A program made the position numbers and the translations under genes. A stretch of DNA of 22,853 bases from NCBI GenBank assembly GCA_964411675.1, contig CAYPLR010000026.1:1-22853 (forward strand), read 5' to 3'. The notes beneath the pieces are model-generated. The model was given only the letters and a program-made list of their open reading frames with translations, had not been told where the DNA came from and made no database searches. Source of the DNA: JAAYBG01 sp964411675. GTDB lineage: Bacteria > Bacillota_I > Bacilli_A > ML615J-28 > CAG-698. Below are positions 14,633 to 21,900 of the stretch, one piece after another (the first letter of the stretch is position 1; every line of letters begins with the position of its first letter).

Positions 14633-15187
14633 TTACTTTAGAATTAATTTTTCTGTTTCCAATCTTACATCAGGTCGTTCTTTACTCTGTAATTTTGGAT
14701 CTAAATCTTCTTTATTCCCATATTTTCCAATAGCAACAACAGTAATAATTTCATATTCTTCAGGAATGTTGAAGTGTAATCTTGCTTGATCCATATCGAA
14801 ACCACCCATAGCATGAGTAATTAATCCTCTTCGTTCTGCTTCTAAAGATAGAAATCCCCACGCTGTACCAGCATCAAACATATGCCAAAAGTTTTCTTCA
14901 TTATTATAAGTAAAATTCTTTTTAGATACGATCAACAATAATACCGGAGCTTTGTTTGCCCAAATTTGATTTCCCGGCATTAATATGTTACGCATTTTTT
15001 CAAGACTTGTTTCATCATCAGCAATGATAAAACGCCATGGTTGTTCATTAAAACAAGATGGAGCAAATCTAGCGGCTTCAATTAAAGACATTATTTCTTC
15101 GTGAGAAACTTTCTCTTCAGAAAATGCTCTTGGAGACCAACGAGATTTGATTAAATCCATAATCTCATAATTGTATTTTCTTTCCAT
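14633..15187 (-). CDS. nitroreductase family FMN oxidoreductase
   Basis: A 184-residue flavoenzyme of the nitroreductase/malonic semialdehyde reductase group. The N-terminal FMN phosphate-binding region is RWSPRAF (about 16-22), followed by AARFAPSCFNEQPW, where the Asn-Gln-Pro-Trp segment contacts the flavin. The C-terminal part has VVAIGKYG. These enzymes use NAD(P)H to reduce nitro compounds, quinones or enals; the natural substrate is not deducible. ATAGGAGTC before the ATG overlaps the stop codon of the glutathione peroxidase gene (9 nt gap), so the two are co-transcribed and may share an oxidative or electrophile stress role. Confidence 0.9.
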   Translation of the reverse strand: MERKYNYEIMDLIKSRWSPRAFSEEKVSHEEIMSLIEAARFAPSCFNEQPWRFIIADDETSLEKMRNILMPGNQIWANKAPVLLLIVSKKNFTYNNEENFWHMFDAGTAWGFLSLEAERRGLITHAMGGFDMDQARLHFNIPEEYEIITVVAIGKYGNKEDLDPKLQSKERPDVRLETEKLILK

Positions 15188-15196
15188 AATAGACTC

Positions 15197-15670
15197 CTAT
15201 AATAAAGCTGCAACTTCTTGTTCGAAGTCTTCAGGTTTTTCATTTGGAGCAAAGCGAGCGACAACATTTCCTTGACGATCAACCAGAAACTTTGTGAAGT
15301 TCCATTTAATTGATGCTCCTAATGTACCTTTTTTTTGAGATTTTAGAAATGTATACAAAGGTGATTCTTCATTTCCATTTACTTTTATTTTAGAAAATCG
15401 TGGGAAAGTTGTGTTATAGTTTAAACTACAAAAATTATCAATCTCTATATTTGAACCAGGAGCTTGTCCAGCAAATTGATTGCATGGGAAGTCAAGTATT
15501 TCTAGTCCCTGTTCTTTATACTTATCATACAAATATTGCAATCCCGTATATTGTGGGGTAAAGCCACAACCGGTTGCTGTATTGACGATTAATAGTACTT
15601 TCCCTTTATATTCTTCTAAAGTAACATCGTTTTCCTGTTTATCTTTTACAATTATATCATATATACTCAT
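15197..15670 (-). CDS. glutathione peroxidase family thiol peroxidase
   Basis: A 157-residue peroxidase of the BsaA/GPx family. The catalytic tetrad is visible: Cys35 in NTATGCGFTPQY in place of selenocysteine, Gln69 in FPCNQFAGQ, and Trp123-Asn124 in KWNFTKF. Cys81 in NFCSLNYN occupies the resolving position of thioredoxin-dependent family members, so it probably uses thioredoxin rather than glutathione. It reduces peroxides in the cytosol. GGAGGGATTATTT precedes the ATG, a strong ribosome binding site. A -10 TATAAT is present at 15693-15688 on the minus strand, but the -35 (TACTTA) is poor, so activation by a regulator is possible. Confidence 0.93.
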   Translation of the reverse strand: MSIYDIIVKDKQENDVTLEEYKGKVLLIVNTATGCGFTPQYTGLQYLYDKYKEQGLEILDFPCNQFAGQAPGSNIEIDNFCSLNYNTTFPRFSKIKVNGNEESPLYTFLKSQKKGTLGASIKWNFTKFLVDRQGNVVARFAPNEKPEDFEQEVAALL

Positions 15671-15724
15671 AAATAATCCCTCCTATTATTATACTATCAT
15701 TTTACTTTACTAAGTACAACATGT

Positions 15725-15770
15725 CAAATGATATGCATTTGGTGTTTCTAAAAAGAAACCTTTATTTTTT
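15725..15770 (+). other. two adjacent hairpins with a T-rich tail, no gene upstream
   Basis: CAAATG/CATTTG (15725-15741) is followed at once by GTTTC/GAAAC (15744-15759), then TTTATTTTTT. Together they look like the 3' end of a plus-strand transcript. However, the nearest upstream gene is on the minus strand, and only about 55 bp separate this from the glutathione peroxidase gene. It could be the end of a lost gene or a small RNA. Confidence 0.4.
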
Positions 15771-15789
15771 AAAAATAAAGTGGTAAAAT
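15761..15789 (+). promoter_or_regulatory. probable promoter of the tRNA gene
   Basis: An extended -10, TGGTAAAAT (15781-15789), with a weak TTTATT at 17 nt. The start point would fall near 15796, about 8 nt before the tRNA. Confidence 0.45.
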
Positions 15790-15803
15790 ATTGAGGTGTG
15801 AAT

Positions 15804-15879
15804 GCTGGAGTAACTCAGTTGGTAGAGTAGCGCACTCGTAATGCGCAAGTCGTGAGTTCGAGTCTCGCCTTCAGCACCA
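15804..15879 (+). tRNA. tRNA-Thr (anticodon CGU)
   Basis: A complete 76-nt cloverleaf. The acceptor stem is GCTGGAG with CTTCAGC (one G-U), the D-loop contains AGTTGGTA, and the anticodon stem is GCGCA with TGCGC around the loop CTCGTAA with anticodon CGT at 15837-15839. The T-arm is GTGAG-TTCGAGT-CTCGC, followed by discriminator A and an encoded CCA. It reads ACG codons. Confidence 0.95.
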
Positions 15880-15891
15880 TAGAAAATGAAC

Positions 15892-15914
15892 AAACTCCCG
15901 AAAAGGAGTTTTTT
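15892..15914 (+). terminator. intrinsic terminator of the tRNA unit
   Basis: AAACTCC (15892-15898), a 6-nt loop and GGAGTTT (15905-15911), followed by more T residues, 13 nt after the CCA end. Confidence 0.85.
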
Positions 15915-15974
15915 ATTTCAATGCTTTTGTATAAGATAGGAGCAAAAAAATTACTATCCCAAAATGATATTATA

Positions 15975-16003
15975 TTGATATTTTATAAAAAAACCTTTAT
16001 AAT
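15975..16003 (+). promoter_or_regulatory. promoter of the acetyltransferase/malic enzyme operon
   Basis: TTGATA (15975-15980) and a perfect TATAAT (15998-16003) are separated by 17 nt and lie 30 nt before the ATG. Confidence 0.75.
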
Positions 16004-16033
16004 ATTCTTATGTAATACAAAAGAGGAAAGCAT

Positions 16034-16807
16034 ATGATAGATATTTTTGAACTTGGTTATGAATACTTACAAAATTTTGATGTTCATGCAATTAGAGAGA
16101 ATAATTGTATAATTTATTCCAATAAGAAAATACCTGAGAAACATATGCATAATTATATTGAGTTTAAAAATGACAATTTTTCATCTGAAGAAGTTAAGAA
16201 TTATTACGAACGGAGAATAAAAGAGAAGGCTGGATTTGCTAATTTTTGCGTTAATGGGGAGTTTACTTTAGAAAAGTTTAAAGACATTTTACCCTATAAC
16301 AATCTTGAAAAAATATTTTGTTGCGTAGCAAATATTAATTTTATTGATAATCTGAAGTGCAACGAAGATGTAACGATAAAAAAGGTAACAGTAAAAGAAA
16401 AAAAAGACCTATATAATATACTTTATAAGACATCCAAGGAATATGGCGAAAGTTATGCAAAGAGCAACGCCAAAGCAATTAGCAATATCGCAGCGAATCC
16501 AAAGACAAAAGTTAATTATTATCTAGCTTATTTACAAGAAAAGCCAATAGGTCACATTGAGGTTTCAATCGTTGATGAATATATCGTAACAGAAAATTTT
16601 GATATTTTACCAAAATACCAACGTCAAGGGTATGGTTCTATGCTATGGAAACAAGCGATTCTTGATCAAAGGAGCACTAACAAGAGCAAAGTAATGTTAT
16701 CATGTGAAGCGAATGATACCCCTAAAGACATGTATTTTCGTAAAGGATTTGAAATTATCGGTGAATATACTTTTATAAGAAAGACTATTACAAGGAGTAA
16801 ATTATGA
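16034..16807 (+). CDS. GNAT family N-acetyltransferase with an extra N-terminal domain
   Basis: A 257-residue protein. Residues about 115-250 form a GNAT domain: strand pair YYLAYLQEKPIGHIEVSI, then FDILPKYQRQGYGSMLW containing the acetyl-CoA loop Q-R-Q-G-Y-G, and the closing segment MYFRKGFEIIGEY. The first 110 residues are an unrecognised alpha/beta region, possibly a degenerate second GNAT copy as in tandem-GNAT proteins. The acceptor substrate is unknown. GAGGAAAG precedes the ATG. Its stop overlaps the malic enzyme start as ATGA, so translation is coupled. Confidence 0.85.
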   Translation: MIDIFELGYEYLQNFDVHAIRENNCIIYSNKKIPEKHMHNYIEFKNDNFSSEEVKNYYERRIKEKAGFANFCVNGEFTLEKFKDILPYNNLEKIFCCVANINFIDNLKCNEDVTIKKVTVKEKKDLYNILYKTSKEYGESYAKSNAKAISNIAANPKTKVNYYLAYLQEKPIGHIEVSIVDEYIVTENFDILPKYQRQGYGSMLWKQAILDQRSTNKSKVMLSCEANDTPKDMYFRKGFEIIGEYTFIRKTITRSKL

Positions 16808-18000
16808 AAACAAAAACAATTGCTGAGCGAAGTTTAGAATTACATTATCAAAAAAAGGGGAAAATAGAAGTAGTATCAACAGTTTCTGTTGCTAATCGAG
16901 AAGATTTATCACTTGCTTATACTCCTGGTGTTGCGACTCCGTGTTTAGAAATACAAAAAAATGTTGATTTATCCTATGAGCTAACTAGAAGATGGAATAT
17001 GTGTTTAGTTGTTACTGATGGAACTGCTGTTTTAGGATTAGGTGATATTGGACCTGAAGCAGCAATGCCAGTTATGGAAGGAAAGGCTGCTCTTTTTAAA
17101 GCATTTGGTGGAGTAGATGCTTTTCCAATGTGCCTTAAAACAAAGGATGTAGAGGAAATTGTTCGAACTATTTATTTAGTTTCGGGTAGTTTCGGTGGTG
17201 TTAATCTTGAAGATATTTCAGCACCGCGCTGTTTTGAGATAGAAAAAAAGTTACAGGAAATTTGTGATATTCCTATTTTCCATGATGACCAGCATGGAAC
17301 TGCAATCGTTACTTTAGCAGGGCTACTTAACGCTTTAAAAGTTGTTGGTAAGAAAAAAGAAGAAGTTAAAGTGATTATTAATGGTGCTGGAGCAGCTGGT
17401 ACAGCTATTACCAAATTACTATTGGTTGCAGGGTTTATTAATATTATTATATGTGATAGATCTGGAGCGATTTATCAAGGTAGATTTGAAGGTATGAATA
17501 ATAGTAAGGAAGAACTAGCAAAGATTACAAATTTACATATTGAAAAGGGTACATTAAAAGATGTGCTTGTAAATGCAGATGTTTTTATTGGCGTTTCTGC
17601 TGCCAATGTTTTAACAACCAATATGGTAAAGACCATGGCTCCAAAAGCAATTATTTTTGCGTGTGCAAACCCTAATCCTGAAATAATTCCTGAAGATGCA
17701 ATCAAAGGGGGAGCTGCTATTGTGGCAACAGGTCGTAGCGATTATCCCAACCAAATTAATAATGTCTTAGCTTTTCCTGGTATTTTTCGGGGAGCATTTG
17801 ATGTTAGAGCAAAAGAAATTAATGAGGAAATGAAACTTGCTGCTGCATATGCGATTGCAAATCTAATTCCTGATCAGGAATTAAACTCAGAAAATATTAT
17901 TCCAGCAGCGTTTGATGAAAGGGTTACTTCCGTTGTGAGTCAAGCTGTGTGTGAGGCCGCGATTAAAACAAAAGTAAATAGGAAAACAGTAACGAAATAA
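16804..18000 (+). CDS. NAD(P)-dependent malic enzyme
   Basis: A 398-residue oxidative decarboxylase converting malate to pyruvate and CO2 with reduction of NAD(P). It has YTPGVA with the catalytic-region Tyr39, EGKAALF with Lys94, the metal ligands Glu136-Asp137 in VNLEDI and Asp161-Asp162 in FHDDQHGTA, and the Rossmann glycine motif NGAGAAG (193-199). The short form, without the C-terminal phosphotransacetylase domain of MaeB, resembles the Bacillus YtsJ type. Coenzyme preference is not certain from sequence. AAGGAGTAAATT precedes the ATG. It ends in a terminator and is coupled to the acetyltransferase, with no obvious metabolic reason. Confidence 0.93.
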   Translation: MKTKTIAERSLELHYQKKGKIEVVSTVSVANREDLSLAYTPGVATPCLEIQKNVDLSYELTRRWNMCLVVTDGTAVLGLGDIGPEAAMPVMEGKAALFKAFGGVDAFPMCLKTKDVEEIVRTIYLVSGSFGGVNLEDISAPRCFEIEKKLQEICDIPIFHDDQHGTAIVTLAGLLNALKVVGKKKEEVKVIINGAGAAGTAITKLLLVAGFINIIICDRSGAIYQGRFEGMNNSKEELAKITNLHIEKGTLKDVLVNADVFIGVSAANVLTTNMVKTMAPKAIIFACANPNPEIIPEDAIKGGAAIVATGRSDYPNQINNVLAFPGIFRGAFDVRAKEINEEMKLAAAYAIANLIPDQELNSENIIPAAFDERVTSVVSQAVCEAAIKTKVNRKTVTK

Positions 18001-18005
18001 ACTGA

Positions 18006-18040
18006 TTAATAAACCTCGTTTTTAAATGAGGTTTTATTAA
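18006..18040 (+). terminator. intrinsic terminator after the malic enzyme
   Basis: AAACCTC (18011-18017) and GAGGTTT (18028-18034) form the core stem, extended by TTAAT/ATTAA flanks with one bulge, and a T-rich 3' side. Confidence 0.7.
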
Positions 18041-18257
18041 TTGCATAGATTTTTTTAGGAAAATCAATGATTTAATCTTCAAAAACATGTTTAAAAAAGC
18101 ATATTAATCAGCTTAATACCAACCGATAATTTCCTATATTTTATTATTTTTAAAGCTTTTTTCCTGATAATTTTTTTATCAATTAAAGGAATAAAAGGAT
18201 GGTAGGAATTGTTGAAAAAAAACAAGCATCAATCTTAAAAAAAAGTAAAAAAATATA
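18041..18257. other. AT-rich leader region upstream of the polyamine operon
   Basis: This lies within a 322-nt gap between the malic enzyme and decarboxylase genes. It is very A/T-rich, with a weak GATAA/TTATC hairpin near 18165-18180. A 35-codon frame starts at 18199 with a ribosome binding site AAAGGA. I see no riboswitch or conserved RNA fold that I recognise. Confidence 0.4.
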
Positions 18258-18286
18258 TTGCATAAATTGTCTAATTAGTATACAAT
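18258..18286 (+). promoter_or_regulatory. promoter of the polyamine operon
   Basis: TTGCAT (18258-18263) and TACAAT (18281-18286) are spaced by exactly 17 nt, giving a leader of about 30 nt before the TTG start. Confidence 0.6.
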
Positions 18287-18292
18287 TTATGC
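18260..18292. promoter_or_regulatory. 33-bp dyad covering the polyamine promoter
   Basis: GCATAAATTGT (18260-18270) and ACAATTTATGC (18282-18292) are perfect 11-bp inverted arms separated by 11 nt. The left arm overlaps the -35 and the right arm the -10. A repressor binding here would switch the operon off. The sequence is not a clear ARG box, so ArgR is possible but unproven. Confidence 0.65.
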
Positions 18293-18322
18293 GTTATAAA
18301 TTATAGGAAACGAGGTAAAGAA

Positions 18323-20923
18323 TTGGCACAATTAGATCATAATAAAACACCATATTTAGATGCGTTAAAAAAATATATGGAGGAAGGAATATCACCTTTT
18401 GATGTGCCAGGGCACCATATGGGGAATGTTGATAACGACTTTAGTCGTTATGTTGGAATCGATGTTTACAGAGCAGATGTAAATGCGCCAAGAGGACTAG
18501 ATAATTTAAATCGTCCTGTTGGGGTTATTAAAGAAGCAGAAGCATTAATGGCGGATGCTTTTGGAGCGGATCAAGCTTTCTTTTTACTAAATGGTACAAG
18601 TAGTGGGATTATTACCATGATCATGACTACTTGTAAAGCCAATGATAGAATTATTGTACCAAGAAATTGTCATAAATCAGTAATCAATGGATTAATTTTA
18701 AGTGGTGCAATGCCTGTTTTTATCATGCCTGAATTGGATTCAGATTTAGAAATAGCAAATCAACCAACATTTGAAGATTACCGCCGTATGATAAGAAAAC
18801 ATCCAAGCGCTAAAGCTGTATTTGTTATCAATCCAACATATTTTGGTGCTGTAGGAGATTTACAAAGAATCGTAAAACTAGCACATGATAATTCAATGCT
18901 ATGCTTAGTTGATGAAGCACATGGTGCTCATTTTGGATTTTCAGAAAATGCTCCCCTTAGTGCTATGGAATGTGGTGCTGACATGAGCGCAGTTAGTCTC
19001 CATAAAATGGGAGGATCATTAACACAATCCTCTATTCTATTAAGAAAAGGAAATCGGGTTTCAGATTATGATATTCGTAAGACTTTAAATGCAATTAGTT
19101 CAACAAGCCCATCTTCTATCTTAATTGCTAGCCTAGATGCTGCAAGAAAATTTATGGTATTAGAGGGAAAAGAGAAAGTAGATCAAGCGATTGCTTTTGC
19201 TAATTATGCACGAGAAGAAATCAGTAAAATTCCTGGCTTTAGAGCACGAGGAAAAGATCATTTTCAAAACATGGGTTGCTTTGATTATGATCAAACTAAG
19301 TTGGTTATTGAACTTGACATGGTAAAGTTAACTGGTTTTGAATTATATAATTTGTTGAAAGACAAGTATCACATTCAAATGGAACTTGCAGAAACATATG
19401 TTGTTTTAGGAATTATTGGTATTGGAACGAAAAGGGAACATATTAATAATTTGATAAAAGCACTAAAAGATATTTCACACGAATATTTTGTTGGTGAAAT
19501 GAATTATCCACGACACCACTTTAATATTGATTTTCCAATTGCAATTTTAAGACCACGTACAGCTTATCATGCAGCAGCGAAACGAATACAATTAGCGGAT
19601 GCAATTGATGAAATTTCTAAAGAATCCATTATGGTATATCCTCCAGGCATTCCCCTTGTTGTTCCAGGTGAGATGTTTACAGAGGAATTAGTACGTCGTA
19701 TTGAATATTACAAGGGAACGGGGTCTACCATTCTTAGCGATTATGATGATGGTAGTGTTTCAGTAATTGATCAAAAATCATGGATTAATTATTCCCGCTA
19801 TCAACGTAAGATAGAAGGTTACTATTCACGTGTGTTAACTACACCAAAAGAAGATGGATTTATTGTTCCATTTGAGGGGCGTAAACATTTAGCTACTTTG
19901 ATGTTATTACCATATCGTAAGGATACATGGCGTAACGCTGGTACCTATGCAAGAAATAACTTAAAAATGGTCATCGAAGCAATCGCAAAGTATGAACCTG
20001 TATATTTAGGCATTGATCCTACTATATATGCAAAAGTAGCCAAAAATTTTAGAATCAAAAATGTAAGAATCTTAAAAATCGAATACAATGATGCTTGGTC
20101 ACGGGATAATATGCCAATATTCGTAGTAAATGAAAAAGAGATACGAGGAATTGATTTTGGCTTCAACGCTTGGGGTGGAAATGTCGATGGCTTATATACT
20201 AATTGGGATTTTGATGATGCTCTAGCAAAGAAGGTTTGTGAGAAGTTAGGTTTCTCTTACTATTTAAATAAAGGCTTTATCTTAGAGGGGGGAAGTGTCC
20301 ATTTTGATGGAGAAGGAACCTGTTTAACAACAGAAGCTTGTTTGTTAAGTGAAGGAAGAAATCCGACTCTTACAAAAGATGAGATTGAGAACATTCTAAA
20401 AGATAATTTAAATGTTGAAAAAGTAATTTGGTTAAAGAATGGAATTTATCTTGATGAAACGAATGAACATATAGATAATATGGCATGTTTCTTAGCACCT
20501 GGTAAGATTGCTCTTTCATGGTGTGATGATGTTGATGATCCACAATATCAAATGTGTGTCGATGCTTACAATACATTAAATGAAACAACAGACTCTAAGG
20601 GTAGAAAATTTGAGATTGTGAAAATACCATTACCAAAGCCTTTATACATGACTCAAGAAGAAGCAAAAGGAATTGATAATAGTGAGCATACAAGCAAAGA
20701 ACGTTTGGTTAATTCACGTTTATCTGCTAGCTATGTCAACTTCTATCAATCTGATTCTTATGTCATTTTACCTGCATATGGTGTCCCTGAGGATGAAATA
20801 GCTTATAATATTATGAAACAAAATTATCCTGAAAAGGAAATTATACAAATTAACACAAGGGAGATTTTATTGGGTGGTGGTAATATCCACTGTATGACAA
20901 TGCAGATTCCAACAAAATTATAA
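18323..20923 (+). CDS. fused arginine decarboxylase / agmatine deiminase
   Basis: An 866-residue two-enzyme chain. Residues 1 to about 470 are an aspartate-aminotransferase-fold Orn/Lys/Arg decarboxylase: PFDVPGHHMG, NGTSSG, DEAHGAHF, then SLHKMGGSLTQSS with PLP Lys228, and the C-terminal lobe ending YPPGIPLVVPGE. After a linker of about 35 residues, TTPKEDGF (from residue 506) opens a complete agmatine deiminase: LPYRKDTWR, NDAWSRDNMP, NAWGGNVDG, EGGSVHFDG, NEHIDN with His716 and Asp718, and GGGNIHC with nucleophile Cys857. Together they would turn arginine into agmatine and then N-carbamoylputrescine. Arginine is the inferred decarboxylase substrate because the second domain uses agmatine. 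The start is TTG with GAGG seven bases upstream and full agreement with the family N-terminus. Both halves keep all key residues, and no frameshift or stop lies between them. Confidence 0.93.
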   Translation: MAQLDHNKTPYLDALKKYMEEGISPFDVPGHHMGNVDNDFSRYVGIDVYRADVNAPRGLDNLNRPVGVIKEAEALMADAFGADQAFFLLNGTSSGIITMIMTTCKANDRIIVPRNCHKSVINGLILSGAMPVFIMPELDSDLEIANQPTFEDYRRMIRKHPSAKAVFVINPTYFGAVGDLQRIVKLAHDNSMLCLVDEAHGAHFGFSENAPLSAMECGADMSAVSLHKMGGSLTQSSILLRKGNRVSDYDIRKTLNAISSTSPSSILIASLDAARKFMVLEGKEKVDQAIAFANYAREEISKIPGFRARGKDHFQNMGCFDYDQTKLVIELDMVKLTGFELYNLLKDKYHIQMELAETYVVLGIIGIGTKREHINNLIKALKDISHEYFVGEMNYPRHHFNIDFPIAILRPRTAYHAAAKRIQLADAIDEISKESIMVYPPGIPLVVPGEMFTEELVRRIEYYKGTGSTILSDYDDGSVSVIDQKSWINYSRYQRKIEGYYSRVLTTPKEDGFIVPFEGRKHLATLMLLPYRKDTWRNAGTYARNNLKMVIEAIAKYEPVYLGIDPTIYAKVAKNFRIKNVRILKIEYNDAWSRDNMPIFVVNEKEIRGIDFGFNAWGGNVDGLYTNWDFDDALAKKVCEKLGFSYYLNKGFILEGGSVHFDGEGTCLTTEACLLSEGRNPTLTKDEIENILKDNLNVEKVIWLKNGIYLDETNEHIDNMACFLAPGKIALSWCDDVDDPQYQMCVDAYNTLNETTDSKGRKFEIVKIPLPKPLYMTQEEAKGIDNSEHTSKERLVNSRLSASYVNFYQSDSYVILPAYGVPEDEIAYNIMKQNYPEKEIIQINTREILLGGGNIHCMTMQIPTKL

Positions 20924-20936
20924 GGGGGATTCATTT

Positions 20937-21806
20937 ATGAAAATAAAAGTTGCAGCAACACAAATGAAAATTTCTTGGAATATTGATGATAATATTAAAA
21001 AGGCTAAAAAAATGGTGGAAGTATGCGCAAAAAAAGGTGCTAACATTATTTTATTACAAGAACTTTTTAAAACACCTTATTTTTGCCAAACAGAAAATTA
21101 TGATCATTTTTCTTTGGCAGAAGAAGTAGAATCTTCGATGTTAATAAAAGAATTTCAGAAAGTAGCAAAGGAAAACAATGTTGTTTTACCAATTAGCTTC
21201 TTTGAGCAAGCCGGCAATAATTATTTTAATTCTTTGGTTATGATTGATGCTGATGGTACAAATTTAGGCCTTTATCGTAAAACTCATATTCCAACAGGAA
21301 CATGTTACGAAGAAAAATTTTATTTTTCTCCTGGAGATACGGGATATAAAGTATTTAATACAAAATTTGGTAAAATCGGTATCGGTATTTGTTGGGATCA
21401 GTGGTTTCCTGAGACAGCCCGAATATTAACATTACAAGGGGCAGAAATTTTATTATTCCCAACAGCGATAGGAACTGAACCTATTTTACCTCAAGATAGT
21501 ATGTTGCATTGGCAAAATGTTATGAGAGGACATGCGGCAGCAAATATTATTCCTGTGGTTGCTTCTAATAGAGTTGGCCAAGAGGTTCAAGATAATTCAA
21601 CAATGACATTCTATGGGTCTTCATTTATCTCTGGTCCGGATGGTGAAATCATCCAGTCTTTGAATCGTGAAGAAGAAGGATATTTGGTTGCTGAGTTTGA
21701 TTTAGATGAAATTAATAAAAAACGACGTTATTGGGGAGTTTTCCGTGATCGTCGTCCAGAAATGTATGAAACCATTATGCATTTAGATGGAAAAACAAAC
21801 AAGTAA
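20937..21806 (+). CDS. aguB: N-carbamoylputrescine amidase
   Basis: A 289-residue nitrilase-superfamily amidase that hydrolyses N-carbamoylputrescine to putrescine, CO2 and ammonia. The Glu-Lys-Cys triad is visible: Glu in LLQELFKTPYF, Lys in YRKTHIPTG, and Cys in GICWDQWFPE. These exact contexts, and DNSTMTFYGSSFI near the C-terminus, are characteristic of AguB rather than other nitrilases. AAGGGGG lies nine bases before the ATG. It starts 13 nt after the fused decarboxylase/deiminase, supplies the next step of the same pathway, and is followed by a terminator, giving a two-gene putrescine operon. Confidence 0.94.
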   Translation: MKIKVAATQMKISWNIDDNIKKAKKMVEVCAKKGANIILLQELFKTPYFCQTENYDHFSLAEEVESSMLIKEFQKVAKENNVVLPISFFEQAGNNYFNSLVMIDADGTNLGLYRKTHIPTGTCYEEKFYFSPGDTGYKVFNTKFGKIGIGICWDQWFPETARILTLQGAEILLFPTAIGTEPILPQDSMLHWQNVMRGHAAANIIPVVASNRVGQEVQDNSTMTFYGSSFISGPDGEIIQSLNREEEGYLVAEFDLDEINKKRRYWGVFRDRRPEMYETIMHLDGKTNK

Positions 21807-21810
21807 AGTT

Positions 21811-21838
21811 AAAAGCATCGTTCAAGCGATGCTTTTTA
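21811..21838 (+). terminator. strong intrinsic terminator of the polyamine operon
   Basis: AAAAGCATCG (21811-21820), a 6-nt loop and CGATGCTTTT (21827-21836), a perfect 10-bp stem running into T residues. Confidence 0.9.
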
Positions 21839-21842
21839 TTTC

Positions 21843-21871
21843 TTGAAAATGCTGATTTCACATAGTATAAT
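21843..21871 (+). promoter_or_regulatory. promoter of the sugar kinase gene
   Basis: TTGAAA (21843-21848) and TATAAT (21866-21871) have a 17-nt spacer. Confidence 0.7.
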
Positions 21872-21900
21872 TGATGTATTGATAAGAGATGGAGAATAAT

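Noticed and set aside
15852..16037. 61-codon frame between the tRNA and the acetyltransferase
   Set aside because: It begins inside the tRNA, runs through its terminator and the next promoter, and has no ribosome binding site.
20462..20476. NEHID in the agmatine deiminase half as a loss of the GH-x-D motif
   Set aside because: The same Asn-Glu-His pattern is, to my knowledge, found in Firmicutes agmatine deiminases, and the His and Asp are kept.
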